Shown here: piece by piece, positions 52,171 to 60,797 of the stretch
How the letters are laid out: every line of letters begins with the position of its first letter
Position numbering within the stretch: the first letter of the stretch is position 1
NCBI GenBank assembly: GCA_020161695.1
Contig: JAIUOO010000011.1
Coordinates: 83,406 to 147,405 of the forward strand
Origin: Pseudomonadota bacterium
Lineage (GTDB): Bacteria; Pseudomonadota; Alphaproteobacteria; Rhizobiales; Phreatobacteraceae
Length of the DNA stretch: 64,000 bases
Direction: 5' to 3'
Notes under the pieces: model-generated
The model's database searches: none
Told to the model about the DNA's origin: nothing
Seen by the model: only the letters and a program-made list of their open reading frames with translations
Position numbers and translations under genes: made by a program

Positions 52171-52434
52171 TCAGCCGTAGCGGAGCTTCAGGCCGACAAT
52201 GGTCAGTTGCAGCGCCAGCGTGATCGTGTTGGCGAGGATCAGCGGCGCGTCGCCCAGCGCGATGCCATAGATCAGCCAGAGGGCGATGCCGGTCGCGAAA
52301 CCGCCATAGGCGAAAAGCGAGATCGCCTGCGTGTCGCGTGTGCGAATGATCCGCCAGGCCTGCGGCACCCAGCAGACGGTCGTAACAAAAGCGGCGGCCA
52401 GACCGATAAGGGAGATGAGCGACGGCGCTTCCAT
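52171..52434 (-). CDS. SemiSWEET sugar transporter
   Basis: The 87-residue protein has three membrane helices of the MtN3/PQ-loop fold: VTTVCWVPQAWRIIRTRDTQ holds the P-Q motif near residues 24-25, and LWLIYGIALGDAPLILANTI carries the conserved N. Bacterial SemiSWEETs dimerise to form a bidirectional sugar carrier. GGAGG lies six bases before the ATG. The palindrome CCGCAGCCGGCTGCGG (52442-52457) abuts the ribosome site. Confidence 0.93.
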   Translation of the reverse strand: MEAPSLISLIGLAAAFVTTVCWVPQAWRIIRTRDTQAISLFAYGGFATGIALWLIYGIALGDAPLILANTITLALQLTIVGLKLRYG

Positions 52435-52441
52435 GGATCCT

Positions 52442-52457
52442 CCGCAGCCGGCTGCGG
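52442..52457. repeat. 16-base palindrome beside the SemiSWEET ribosome site
   Basis: CCGCAGCCGGCTGCGG is a perfect palindrome. On the minus-strand mRNA it is directly followed by AGGATCC and the start codon, so a hairpin here would touch the ribosome site. It is also in the shared promoter space with msrP. Confidence 0.6.
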
Positions 52458-52540
52458 TCGAAACCGACTCGCCGGAGCGTGATTTGGTCAAACGCGGCAA
52501 GCTCTATACGCTTCTTGGGAAACTGGAAGGACATTCGCCC

Positions 52541-53506
52541 ATGCTGATCCGATCGAAACGCGGGTGGGAACTTCCCGAAAGCGCGGTTACGCCGGAAAGC
52601 GCGTTCCTCACGCGCCGCAACGTGATCGCCGCCGGCATGGGGCTCGCGACCGCCGGCATATCCATCCCGGCCAGCGCCCAGCGCCTCGCCGATGTTCCCG
52701 ATCCGACCGCCGATCTCTATCCGGCGCGCCGCAACGAGCGCTACACCGTCGAGCGCCCGCTCACAGCCGAGCAGGTCGCGGCCAACTACAACAATTTCTA
52801 CGAGTTCGGCGGTTCCAAGCAGATCGCGCGCGCGGCGCAGTCGCTGCCGCTCCGGCCGTGGACGGTGAAGATCGACGGCATGGTCGAAAAACCGCAGACG
52901 GTCGACATCGACAAACTGATCCGCGCCATGCCGATCGAGGAGCGCGTCTATCGCTTCCGCTGCGTCGAGGCCTGGGGCATGACGGTTCCGTGGACCGGCT
53001 TCCCGATCAAGGCGCTGATGGACATGGTCCGGCCGCTCGGATCCGCGAAGTTCGTCCGGATGGAGACCTTCGACACGCAGCCCTGGGCGCCGGGCATGCG
53101 CTCGCCCTGGTACTCCTGGCCCTATGTCGAGGGCCTCACCATCGACGAAGCCGCCAATGACCTCGCCATCCTCGTCACCGGCATCTACGGCAAGCCCGTG
53201 CCGCGCCAGCACGGCGCGCCGCTGCGTCTCATCGTGCCGTGGAAATACGGGTTCAAGTCGGTGAAGTCGATCGTCCGCATTTCCTTCGTCGCGGAACGGC
53301 CGGTGTCGTTCTGGGAGCGGCTTCAGGGCGGCGAATACGGCTTCTGGGCCAATGTGAACCCGGCGGTCGCCCATCCGCGCTGGAGCCAGGCGACCGAGGA
53401 GCTGATCGGCGGCGGCGGCCGCGTCAACACCCAGATCTTCAACGGCTACGGCGAGTTCGTCGCACCGCTTTACAAAGACCGGCAGAACGAGCGGCTCTGG
53501 GCCTGA
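52541..53506 (+). CDS. msrP: Protein-methionine-sulfoxide reductase catalytic subunit
   Basis: The 321-residue molybdoenzyme repairs oxidised methionines in periplasmic proteins. A Tat signal (LTRRNVIAAGMGLATAG, residues 23-39) exports it folded. The molybdenum-ligating cysteine is C141 in YRFRCVEAWGMTVPW, and the family blocks SWPYVEGLTIDEAANDL and VPWKYGFKSVKSI follow. The start at 52541 has GGAAGGA about nine bases upstream. The usual membrane haem partner MsrQ is not next to it; the following gene is unrelated. Confidence 0.95.
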   Translation: MLIRSKRGWELPESAVTPESAFLTRRNVIAAGMGLATAGISIPASAQRLADVPDPTADLYPARRNERYTVERPLTAEQVAANYNNFYEFGGSKQIARAAQSLPLRPWTVKIDGMVEKPQTVDIDKLIRAMPIEERVYRFRCVEAWGMTVPWTGFPIKALMDMVRPLGSAKFVRMETFDTQPWAPGMRSPWYSWPYVEGLTIDEAANDLAILVTGIYGKPVPRQHGAPLRLIVPWKYGFKSVKSIVRISFVAERPVSFWERLQGGEYGFWANVNPAVAHPRWSQATEELIGGGGRVNTQIFNGYGEFVAPLYKDRQNERLWA

Positions 53507-53510
53507 GCGC

Positions 53511-53939
53511 ATGACGGGAAGAGCAGTGCATCGGTGGCTGGCCGGCCTCGTCTTCTGGGCAGGGCTGGCGGTGTCCACGCCCGCTTCTTCGCAGGGGCTG
53601 ACCGCCGAGCAGCTCGCCCTGCGCGACCATCAGGGCCGTCTCGACGCGGTCACGGAGCGCCTGTTCACTGGCGCCGTGGCCGAGCGCTGCCAGCGACGGC
53701 CGCTGGCTTGGCTCGCTCTACTCCTGCGCAAGTCCCACGCGGACTATCAGCGCGAGGAGGCGGCGTTTCGCGAGCGGCATCCCGATATCGGCCCCCGCCC
53801 GGATACGAGCAGCGCCGGCTTCGCCGCCCTGTTCCTCGGGCAGCGGCTGGTCGAGCGGATGGGCGATGCGCCATGCGGCACCATCGCGTCACCCGCGGTG
53901 CTCGACGAGATCGACCGCTACCTCTACCGCCCGGACTGA
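53511..53939 (+). CDS. Secreted protein of unknown function
   Basis: The 142-residue protein has a Sec signal (WLAGLVFWAGLAVSTPASSQ) and a mature part of about 115 residues with two cysteines and many charged residues. I do not recognise a family. The ATG lies four bases after the msrP stop, so it is probably co-transcribed with msrP. It converges on the next small secreted-protein gene. Confidence 0.6.
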   Translation: MTGRAVHRWLAGLVFWAGLAVSTPASSQGLTAEQLALRDHQGRLDAVTERLFTGAVAERCQRRPLAWLALLLRKSHADYQREEAAFRERHPDIGPRPDTSSAGFAALFLGQRLVERMGDAPCGTIASPAVLDEIDRYLYRPD

Positions 53940-53942
53940 TGA

Positions 53943-54278
53943 TCAGCGGCAACCCGCGCGGCACCGCGAGCCGTTCACCACAGCGGGCTCACCGACCGTC
54001 AGCACCTCGATGAGCGTGTCTCCGCGCCTCCATGTGAAGGAGCAGGGAGCAAGGCCGGTGCCGGAGCAGGCGTGCATTTCCGGGCGACCGGCGCAGCGTT
54101 CGTCGTTGCGGGAGCAGCGGTCCGATTCCGGCAGGGTCACGGGCGACCAGCCGAGCCCGATCAGGCTGTCCCGCGCCTCGGCATAGCTCGTACCCTGCGG
54201 AAATGTCGGCGCCCCGCTCTGCGCCAAAGCGGGCGCGACCGACAGACCGATGGCGATGAACGATATCAACAAGCGCAT
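53943..54278 (-). CDS. Small secreted cysteine-containing protein of unknown function
   Basis: The 111-residue protein has a Sec signal MRLLISFIAIGLSVAPALAQ. The mature part has six cysteines (CSRNDERCAG, HACSGTGLAPC, GSRCRAGC), probably in disulphides in the periplasm, and a central TWRRGDTLIEVLTVGE beta-like segment. I do not recognise the family. GGAG lies about nine bases before the ATG. It starts five bases after the MBL hydrolase gene stop, on the same strand. Confidence 0.65.
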   Translation of the reverse strand: MRLLISFIAIGLSVAPALAQSGAPTFPQGTSYAEARDSLIGLGWSPVTLPESDRCSRNDERCAGRPEMHACSGTGLAPCSFTWRRGDTLIEVLTVGEPAVVNGSRCRAGCR

Positions 54279-54283
54279 CAATG

Positions 54284-55162
54284 CTACTCCACCGCCACCG
54301 GCGCGCAGGCGAATCCGTCGCCGAACGGTTTGATACGCCCGACCGACGGCGAAGGAAAATGCGCCATGCAGCAGAGCGTGGGCGTGTCGCAGAAGCGCTC
54401 CAGCACCGACCTGCGGGTGCGTGCCGCTTCCGCCCTGTCGGTGTCGAACTTGGTCGATAGTTCCGGCAGGCGGGCCTGCAGGGGCGAATGGATGAGGTCT
54501 CCGGGCGCGATCGCGTCGACCGTCTCGCCCCTTCCGAACAGCACGGAGACGTGGCCGGGCGTATGGCCCGGCGTCGGCATCAGCCGGACATGGTCGCCGA
54601 TGGCGTGGTCGCCGGCGACAAGCTCCGCCCTGCCCGCCTCGACCACCGGCAGCACGCTGTCCTGGAACGGAAATACAGGCGTCTGGGCATTCAGTGCCTG
54701 CCAGTGTTCGTATTCCGTCGCACCAAACAGGTAGCGCGCCTTCGGGAAGGTCGGCACCCAGCGGCCGTTCTCCAGCCGCGTGTTCCAGCCGACATGGTCG
54801 GAATGGAGATGGGTGCAAACGACGAAGTCGATGTCGTCCACGGTCAATCCCGCAGCCTTCAGCCCGGCCATGAACCGGTTGTCGCTCTTCATGTGCCAGT
54901 TCGGCCGCGTCGCCGAGCGCTTGTCGTTGCCGATGCAGCTGTCGACCAGCACGACATGGTCAGGCGTGCGCACGATATAGGTCTGGAAGGCCATGAGCAG
55001 CCTTCCTTCGGCATCGAGGCCAGTCGGGGCGAACCAGTCGCGATGGGCGTCCAGCATCTCCGGCGTCAGATCGGGCAGCATGTCGAAGGGGTCGAGGAAG
55101 CCGAACTCCATTTCGACGATGCGGTGGATCGTCAGGTCGCCGGCGCGAAAGATTGGGGTCAC
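54284..55162 (-). CDS. MBL-fold metallohydrolase
   Basis: The 292-residue protein is a metallo-beta-lactamase-fold hydrolase of the lactonase-like group. It has VVCTHLHSDHVGWNTRLENG (H-x-H-x-D-H) near residue 115, PTPGHTPGHVSVLF, and AIAPGDLIHSPLQ for the bridging Asp. There is no signal peptide, so it is cytosolic. It uses a GTG start at 55162 with GGAGAG upstream. The tail with CCMAHFPSPSVGRI supplies the last metal histidine. Substrate unknown; quorum-signal or other lactone hydrolysis is possible. Confidence 0.9.
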   Translation of the reverse strand: MTPIFRAGDLTIHRIVEMEFGFLDPFDMLPDLTPEMLDAHRDWFAPTGLDAEGRLLMAFQTYIVRTPDHVVLVDSCIGNDKRSATRPNWHMKSDNRFMAGLKAAGLTVDDIDFVVCTHLHSDHVGWNTRLENGRWVPTFPKARYLFGATEYEHWQALNAQTPVFPFQDSVLPVVEAGRAELVAGDHAIGDHVRLMPTPGHTPGHVSVLFGRGETVDAIAPGDLIHSPLQARLPELSTKFDTDRAEAARTRRSVLERFCDTPTLCCMAHFPSPSVGRIKPFGDGFACAPVAVE

Positions 55163-55503
55163 GGCGGCACTCTCCGGCTGAGGACGGGGGTGGGGCGATA
55201 CCGGAGCTTTGCCGCAACCCCGCGTTCGCGCAACGCGAAAACGTAGTGACGTTCCAGGCCTTGCCGCACCGTTCATTTTCGGCTGTCGATCCAATTGCTG
55301 ATCGAGCTCAAGCCATGAAGCTGGCCTTCCATAGATTACGCTGCGTCATGTCGGCTCCAACCTGGCCGACCGCATTCTGGTCTTATTTCGCCTCTACGTG
55401 ACGTTCTGCCGCTTGCGGACGGATGTGCTATCTGCGCTGTCCGCGGAACCCACCGCGCTGTTGGGCATTAGCCTCGCGCGAGAGACGGAAACCGACCACT
55501 TTC
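55163..55503. other. 341-base divergent intergenic region
   Basis: The gap separates a minus-strand MBL gene and a plus-strand RlpA gene. I see no gene in it. It is less GC-rich near 55270-55360, where promoters are most likely, but I found no clear -35/-10 pair or repeat. Confidence 0.5.
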
Positions 55504-55863
55504 ATGAACAATTCGACCCGCATCGCGGCGCTTTCGGCCGCCATCACCGCTTTTGTGCCTGCTGTTGCCACGCCGGCCTCGGCTGCCGAAGCCGTCGGAA
55601 TGGCTTCGTGGTACCAGTTGCCGGGCCGGACGGCCTGCGGCGGCCGCCACAATCCCGAGGCGATGACCGCCGCCCACCGTTCGCTTCCCTGTGGCTCGAA
55701 GGTGACCGTCACCAACCTGTCGAACGGCCAGTCGGCCGTCGTGACGATCGTCGACCGCGGCCCGTTTGTCCGCGGCCGCATCGTCGACGTCTCGCGCGGC
55801 GTCGCGCGTCGCATCGGCTTCATCAACCGCGGCGTCGCCCGCGTGCGCGTCGCTCGTCTGTAA
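55504..55863 (+). CDS. rlpA: RlpA-like septal ring lytic transglycosylase family protein
   Basis: The 119-residue protein has a Sec signal (MNNSTRIAALSAAITAFVPA, cleavage near ASAAEA) and a compact double-psi beta-barrel. It carries GMASWYQLPGRTACGGRHNP, MTAAHRSLPCGSKVTV and the signature TIVDRGPFVRGRIVDVSRG. RlpA cleaves peptide-free glycan strands at the septum; this short form lacks a SPOR domain. The start is chosen for the signal peptide; no strong ribosome site is visible. Confidence 0.9.
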   Translation: MNNSTRIAALSAAITAFVPAVATPASAAEAVGMASWYQLPGRTACGGRHNPEAMTAAHRSLPCGSKVTVTNLSNGQSAVVTIVDRGPFVRGRIVDVSRGVARRIGFINRGVARVRVARL

Positions 55864-56015
55864 TTCAGTACCGTCGCGTTTCAGCGACGATACACAGATC
55901 GATCCGTTTCGACATGCGGCAGAGACTGTCCCCCGGCAATGGCTGGGGTCCGGCGGGCTCGTCGGGCCCGCCACTCCGGCGGCGGGTGGCATTCTCGCGC
56001 ATGGAACGATACCGC

Positions 56016-56333
56016 ATGACATCCCGCCACATTCGTCGCGGCCTGCTCGGTGCAGCCCTGACGGTTCTCGCCGGCGCCGCCTTCGCCCAGTCCTCGACCG
56101 ACACAGGCATTCCGGCCTGCGACCGCTACTACCGCGCCTACGAGGCCTGCATCATGCAGCGCCTACCCGAAGCCCAGCGCAGCATTTTCCGGCAGACCCT
56201 CGAGCGTAACCGGGCGGACATCCGCGAACAGGCGGCCGATCCCGAGGACCGGGCCTCGGCCGAGCGCACGTGCCAGGAGCAGAGGCAGCAGTCCGCCCGC
56301 TTCTTCGCGCCCCACGGCTGCACCTTCGACTGA
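56016..56333 (+). CDS. Secreted four-cysteine protein, paralogue A
   Basis: The 105-residue protein has a Sec signal (HIRRGLLGAALTVLAGAAFA) and a mature helical part. Shared pattern with the next gene: IPACDRYYRAYEACIMQRLP, EAQRSIFR, a central run of charged helices, C near residue 87 and a GCTF end. Four cysteines are in conserved places and could form two disulphides. Unknown family. An in-frame ATG at 56001 is an alternative start. Confidence 0.7.
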   Translation: MTSRHIRRGLLGAALTVLAGAAFAQSSTDTGIPACDRYYRAYEACIMQRLPEAQRSIFRQTLERNRADIREQAADPEDRASAERTCQEQRQQSARFFAPHGCTFD

Positions 56334-56420
56334 ACCTGCAACACCCCCGGCCACTCGCCCACACCGGGCCTGCATGCCGCGTGGCCCTTCCTCTCCTCTC
56401 CACCAGACAAGGTCATTCCC

Positions 56421-56714
56421 ATGAAGAAGATCATGGTCGTCGCTGCGCTCGCAGCACTGCCGTCGCTTGCCAGCGCGCAGGATATGGGCATCGCGCTGTG
56501 CGACACGTTCTATCGCCAGTACGAGGCCTGCGTGTCGTCGCGCATTCCCGAGGCGCAGCGCTCGGCCTTCCGCGATGCCATCGAACAGACGCGCTCAGGG
56601 CTCCGCCAGCTTGCCACCGACCCTCAGGCGCGCCCCCAGGTCGAGAATCTCTGCCAGCTGCACAGGACCCAGATGACCCAGGCGCTGGCCGCCTATGGCT
56701 GCACATTCAACTAG
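56421..56714 (+). CDS. Secreted four-cysteine protein, paralogue B
   Basis: The 97-residue protein has a Sec signal (MKKIMVVAALAALPSLASAQ) and aligns along its whole mature length with the preceding gene product: ALCDTFYRQYEACVSSRIPE, EAQRSAFRDAIE, DPQARPQVENLC and AYGCTFN. The two genes lie 87 bases apart and are probably a tandem duplication that has diverged. Role unknown; periplasmic location is predicted. Confidence 0.75.
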   Translation: MKKIMVVAALAALPSLASAQDMGIALCDTFYRQYEACVSSRIPEAQRSAFRDAIEQTRSGLRQLATDPQARPQVENLCQLHRTQMTQALAAYGCTFN

Positions 56715-56802
56715 GCTCGGCTGAAAGCCGGTGCATAACAAAGTGCTTTAGCATCTATATGTAATAGTCTGTTATCTTGGCGCTTCATCCGAACAGACAA
56801 CC

Positions 56803-56837
56803 AAAACGCAAACAGGCGCCCGAGATCGGGCGCCTGT
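56803..56837 (-). terminator. Intrinsic terminator after carA
   Basis: ACAGGCGCCCGA and TCGGGCGCCTGT (56812-56823, 56826-56837) form a strong 12-base stem. On the minus strand it is followed by TTGCGTTTTGG, so it serves carA, whose stop lies 59 bases upstream. Confidence 0.75.
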
Positions 56838-56895
56838 GGATAACGTGGACAACTTGACGTACGGGAAGGCGCGTCCGGCGCGCCGTTCCGGTGTC

Positions 56896-58098
56896 TCAGC
56901 CCGCCTTTTCAGGCGTCTTCGCCTTGTCCATCAGCGCGACGAACCGGTCGAACAGATAGTGGCTGTCCATCGGCCCGGGACTCGCCTCCGGGTGATACTG
57001 CACAGAGAAGGCGGGACGGTCGGTCAGCGCGATGCCCGCATTGGAACCGTCGAACAGGCTGATGTGGGTCGGTCGCGCATGGGCCGGCAGCGTCGCCTCG
57101 TCGACGGCGAAACCGTGGTTCATCGAGGTGATCTCGACCTTGCCGGTGTCCATGTCCTTCACCGGGTGGTTCGCCCCGTGATGACCCTGATGCATCTTCT
57201 TGGTTCGCGCACCGACAGCGAGGCCCAGCATCTGGTGGCCGAGGCAGATACCGAAGGTCGGGATCTGCTTGTCCAGCACCGCCCGGATGACCGGAACGGC
57301 ATATTCACCGGTCGCGGCCGGGTCGCCAGGACCGTTCGACAGGAAGACGCCGTCCGGCTTCAGGGCGAGCACATCCTCGGCCGAGGCGCTGGCGGGCACG
57401 ACCGTGACCTTGCAGCCGGCATTGGCGAGCAGGCGCAGGATGTTGCGCTTCACGCCGTAATCCAGCGCCACGACGTGATATTTCGGCTCGCCGGCCGCGC
57501 CATAGCCCTCGTTCCACTCCCAGATCGTCTCCGACCAGGGATAGCGCTGCGAGGACGTCACGCCCGGCACGAGGTCCAGCCCGTCCATCAGCGGCAGGCC
57601 GGCCGCCCGGCGCTTCAGTGCCTCCACGTCGAACACGCCATCGGCGGCGTGGGCGATGACCGCGTTGGGCATGCCCTTCTCGCGGATCAGGGCCGTCAGG
57701 GCGCGCGTGTCGATGCCACAGAGGCCAACGATGCCCCGGCGCTTCAGCCAGGCATCGAAGTGAGCGTGCGAGCGGTAGTTCGAGGGCTCGGTGATATCAG
57801 CCTTCAGCACCACGCCGCGGACGCCGGAGGCGGCGGCCATGTTGACCGTCTCGATGTCCTCCTCGTTGGCGCCGACATTGCCGATGTGCGGGAAGGTGAA
57901 GGTGATGATCTGGCCGGCATAGGAGGGATCCGTGAGGATCTCCTGATAGCCGGTCATGGCGGTGTTGAAGCAGACTTCGCCATCGGCGACGCCCTCGGCG
58001 CCAAGGCCGAAGCCTTCGATGACAGTGCCGTCCGCCAGGACAAGCAAAGCGGTCGGCTTGGGATCGCTCCAGCCGGATTGGTCTTGTGTGTGTGTCAT
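56896..58098 (-). CDS. carA: Carbamoyl-phosphate synthase small subunit
   Basis: The 400-residue glutaminase subunit supplies ammonia to CarB for arginine and pyrimidine synthesis. The N-terminal half has [20 protein letters not shown]. The class I amidotransferase half has the nucleophile C285 in [15 protein letters not shown] and the H-x-E in [13 protein letters not shown]. Length is normal. The carB gene lies about 3.5 kb upstream on the same strand with several genes, some reversed, in between, so the two are not one simple operon. Confidence 0.97.
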   Translation of the reverse strand: MTHTQDQSGWSDPKPTALLVLADGTVIEGFGLGAEGVADGEVCFNTAMTGYQEILTDPSYAGQIITFTFPHIGNVGANEEDIETVNMAAASGVRGVVLKADITEPSNYRSHAHFDAWLKRRGIVGLCGIDTRALTALIREKGMPNAVIAHAADGVFDVEALKRRAAGLPLMDGLDLVPGVTSSQRYPWSETIWEWNEGYGAAGEPKYHVVALDYGVKRNILRLLANAGCKVTVVPASASAEDVLALKPDGVFLSNGPGDPAATGEYAVPVIRAVLDKQIPTFGICLGHQMLGLAVGARTKKMHQGHHGANHPVKDMDTGKVEITSMNHGFAVDEATLPAHARPTHISLFDGSNAGIALTDRPAFSVQYHPEASPGPMDSHYLFDRFVALMDKAKTPEKAG

Positions 58099-58204
58099 GA
58101 GACGCCTAGATAGCGACGACTTGGCCGGCGGTCAAAGGAATGCGGCCGGTTTCTCCGGCATTTTTTGCCGCCCTGCCCCCATCCTCCCCGAAGAGAGGCA
58201 CGCC

Positions 58205-58657
58205 ATGCTGCGCGACCAGTTCATGTCCGACCTGAAAGCGGCGATGAAGGCCGGCGAGAAGGACCGTCTCGCGACGATCCGCCTCATCCAGGCCGCGCTC
58301 AAGGACAAGGACATCGAGGCACGCGGGCTCGGCAAGGAGCCGCTGGGCGACGAGGACATCCTCCAGCTGCTGCAGAAGATGGTGAAGCAGCGTGGCGACA
58401 GCGCCAAGATGTACATCGAAGGCAACCGGCCCGAGCTCGCCGCCAAGGAAGAGGCCGAAATCGCCGTCATCGCCGGCTACATGCCGCAGCAGATGGACGA
58501 GGCCGAGGCCAAGGTCGCGATTGCCGCGCTGATCGCCGAAATCGGCGCCGCCGGCATGAAGGACATGGGCAAGGTGATGGGCGAGCTCAAGGGCCGCTTT
58601 GCCGGGCGCATGGACTTCGGCAAGGCCAGCCCGCTGGTCAAGGAACTCCTGAGCTGA
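58205..58657 (+). CDS. GatB/YqeY domain-containing protein
   Basis: The 150-residue protein is a stand-alone YqeY/GatB-C-terminal-like helical domain: MSDLKAAMKAGEKDRLATIR near the start, LLQKMVKQRGDSAKMYIEGN, and MGKVMGELKGRFAGRMDFGK at the end. Related domains help tRNA-dependent amidotransferases bind tRNA; the free-standing protein has no firm role. AGAGAGG lies about seven bases before the ATG. It is divergent from carA and followed by a membrane protein gene after four bases. Confidence 0.93.
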   Translation: MLRDQFMSDLKAAMKAGEKDRLATIRLIQAALKDKDIEARGLGKEPLGDEDILQLLQKMVKQRGDSAKMYIEGNRPELAAKEEAEIAVIAGYMPQQMDEAEAKVAIAALIAEIGAAGMKDMGKVMGELKGRFAGRMDFGKASPLVKELLS

Positions 58658-58661
58658 CGGC

Positions 58662-59129
58662 ATGGATGCGCTGATCGCGGCCCTCTCCGAAGCCGGCCGG
58701 ATCAGCGGCATCGCCCTCTCCTCGCCGCTCTACGCAGCGGTCTCGGCACTGCACATCCTCGGAATCGCGCTGCTCGTCGGCGGCATCGTGCTGGTCGATC
58801 TGCGCCTCGTGGGCCTCATGCGCCGCCTCGATCTCGACGCCATGGCGCAGTTGCGTGCCCTGGCGCGCACAGGCGCGGCACTGGCGGTCGCGACCGGCAT
58901 CCTGCTCGCCTCGGCCCGGCCGGCCGAGTACCTCGCCAACCGGGTGTTCCTCGCCAAGATGGCTGTCGTGGCATTGGCGCTCGCCAATGCCCTCACCTTC
59001 GAGGCCATGGCGCGCGGCCGGACGCTCGCCGCGCTGGTCGATACGCCCTTTGGGCGCGCGGCCGGACTGGTGTCGCTCGCCTGCTGGCCGGTCGTCATCG
59101 CGCTCGGTCGCTGGATCGCCTTCGTTTGA
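58662..59129 (+). CDS. Four-helix membrane protein, DUF6644-like
   Basis: The 155-residue protein has four membrane helices with a conserved histidine in YAAVSALHILGIALLVGGIV, the layout of small CopD-like or DUF6644 proteins. The family name is from memory and should be treated as tentative. It is convergent with a DUF6152-like secreted-protein gene seven bases away; such pairs are seen in other proteobacteria and may concern metal or redox handling, which is inference. Confidence 0.6.
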   Translation: MDALIAALSEAGRISGIALSSPLYAAVSALHILGIALLVGGIVLVDLRLVGLMRRLDLDAMAQLRALARTGAALAVATGILLASARPAEYLANRVFLAKMAVVALALANALTFEAMARGRTLAALVDTPFGRAAGLVSLACWPVVIALGRWIAFV

Positions 59130-59136
59130 ACTCCGC

Positions 59137-59487
59137 TCAGCGCAATTCGATGCGCTTGCCGCCGACCTCAACCCATTCGGCGCGATAGACCCTAGGGTTG
59201 CCGCGGTTCTGGTAGGCATAGACGCGAACGGTCTTGCCGGGGGCAACCGCCTCAGCCGTCAGGCCGCGCGCCTGCATGCGCGAGGTCGGCGCGAGTTCGA
59301 CGGTCAGTTCCTCGCCATCCTTGACCATGTAGAGCGTGCCGTGCGGATTGGCGTAGGTCGACCGCGCGACGGGCCCGGTATGATCGAGCACTTTCGACGT
59401 GTCGAAACCGCCCCAGCCGTGATGGGCGGAAGCTGCAGCGGGAACCGCGGCGATACCGGCAGCGACGAGGGTTCGGCGGTCGATCAT
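59137..59487 (-). CDS. Secreted DUF6152-like protein
   Basis: The 116-residue protein has a Tat-like signal (MIDRRTLVAAGIAAVPAAAS) and a mature N terminus AHHGWGGFD, whose two histidines could bind metal, followed by a small beta-rich domain with ANPHGTLYM and GKTVRVYAYQNRGNPRVY. This matches DUF6152, a family of unknown role. GGAGG lies about six bases before the ATG. Convergent with the membrane protein gene. Confidence 0.75.
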   Translation of the reverse strand: MIDRRTLVAAGIAAVPAAASAHHGWGGFDTSKVLDHTGPVARSTYANPHGTLYMVKDGEELTVELAPTSRMQARGLTAEAVAPGKTVRVYAYQNRGNPRVYRAEWVEVGGKRIELR

Positions 59488-59575
59488 GGCTTCCTCCGGG
59501 CTTTGACGGGCAGCAGCACATTCAACGCCGCCCGCCTGCCGCAGGTCCATGTGTGCAAGCGTCGCAATCGCGTGA

Positions 59576-60508
59576 TCAGCGGCGCATCCGCAAGGCGGTA
59601 TCGGCCATCGACACCATCATGTTGAACTGGCGGAACACCCAGTTCGCCTCATTGGCCGCGCGCCGGACGTCGCCGCGCGAGCGTCCGAGCTTCTCACGCA
59701 GTTCGCGCACCTGACCGAGCCAGGAACTCGCCTGGCTGTCGATGATCGACAGGGCACCGGGATTGGTCTGCTTGAAGGCGTCCATCTCGCGCACCGCGGC
59801 GCTGTAGCGAGCGATCGCGGCGTCGAAGGCCGGCAAGTCGGCGATGGGGCTCTCATTGGTCGGCATGACGTCGATGATCTCGCGGGCCGACATCATGATG
59901 TTCCGGATCTGCCAGGCGGCCGATTTGCCCTCCCGCCGTTCGATGGCGGCAAGCTCCTGCCCGTTCAGCCGCTCGCGAAGCTTCTTCATCTCCGCCTCGA
60001 GTTCAGCACGGTCGGCGAGGAAAGCCTCAGCCAGCGGCACCATCTGGCGGTGCAGATCGCGGCCCTCGGCCATGTTGTCGTCGCGATAGTCCTTGCGCTC
60101 GTAATAGCGCTCCGCACGCTCGATCAGCGGCGCCAGCGCCTGGTAGGCCTGTATGTAGCGGCGCACCACGTCGTCGAGGTTCGGGAATGCCGGCTCCTGG
60201 GTTGCGGCCTGCGAGGCCTTCTCGATCTCGCCGCGCACGTCATAGAGGCTGTACAGCCCGTAGGAGATGTAGCGTTCGCGGCCGGTCGGCCCGCGGCGCA
60301 TGTCCACCCAGCTCTTGTACCGGTTCCATGACTGCACGGCCCGCATGGTCCGGTTCATCAGGTCGACATAGGCGCGCGACTTGCCGAGCGCGGCCTGAAG
60401 CGCGGCGTCGTCCGGCAGGGGCTGGTTCTGGGCGGTGGCGGGCATTGCCGTGGCGAGGGCGAGAAGACAGGTCAGCGCCACGGTGCGACGTGAGATGGCT
60501 GGGGTCAT
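59576..60508 (-). CDS. DUF3829 (YiiG-like) family protein
   Basis: The 310-residue protein has an N-terminal signal (VALTCLLALATAMPATAQ) and an almost wholly helical mature part with a repeated Y-x-D-x-x-N type surface: KSRAYVDLMNRTMRAVQSWN near residue 42 and EANWVFRQFNMMVSMADTAL at the end. This fits DUF3829/YiiG, periplasmic or lipoprotein helical bundles of unknown function. GGAGG lies ten bases before the ATG at 60508. It is divergent from the Flp pilin gene. Confidence 0.8.
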   Translation of the reverse strand: MTPAISRRTVALTCLLALATAMPATAQNQPLPDDAALQAALGKSRAYVDLMNRTMRAVQSWNRYKSWVDMRRGPTGRERYISYGLYSLYDVRGEIEKASQAATQEPAFPNLDDVVRRYIQAYQALAPLIERAERYYERKDYRDDNMAEGRDLHRQMVPLAEAFLADRAELEAEMKKLRERLNGQELAAIERREGKSAAWQIRNIMMSAREIIDVMPTNESPIADLPAFDAAIARYSAAVREMDAFKQTNPGALSIIDSQASSWLGQVRELREKLGRSRGDVRRAANEANWVFRQFNMMVSMADTALRMRR

Positions 60509-60645
60509 GGTCAGCAATCCTCCGGTTTCCACGGAACCATCGCCGCGTTTCCCGATCGTGACGATGCGACCGTCAGATCATTGCGCTCACCCCGCGCACC
60601 GGACCTTGATACCGTCCGAATTCATTCATTCTAATTTTGCGCATT

Positions 60646-60675
60646 TTGAAATAAAATAGCGCGCAATATTACACT
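60646..60675 (+). promoter_or_regulatory. Candidate promoter of the Flp pilin gene
   Basis: TTGAAA (60646-60651) and TACACT (60670-60675) are 18 bases apart inside the most AT-rich stretch of the window (60615-60780). The mRNA leader to the pilin start would be about 115 bases. The prediction rests on hexamer likeness only. Confidence 0.4.
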
Positions 60676-60797
60676 AAAATATCACATTGGTACTTCAGTA
60701 TTCGTCGATATCTTCCATGTACCTTCACTTCCAGAAGATCAATTGGTCTTCTCTTCGCAGACCACGCAAAGACACAACTGCAACTGGGGGTTCTTCC

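Noticed and set aside
53943..54818. Long minus-strand frame joining the small cysteine protein to the MBL hydrolase
   Set aside because: The upstream part is an out-of-frame reading of the MBL gene; the small protein has its own signal peptide and ribosome site at 54278.
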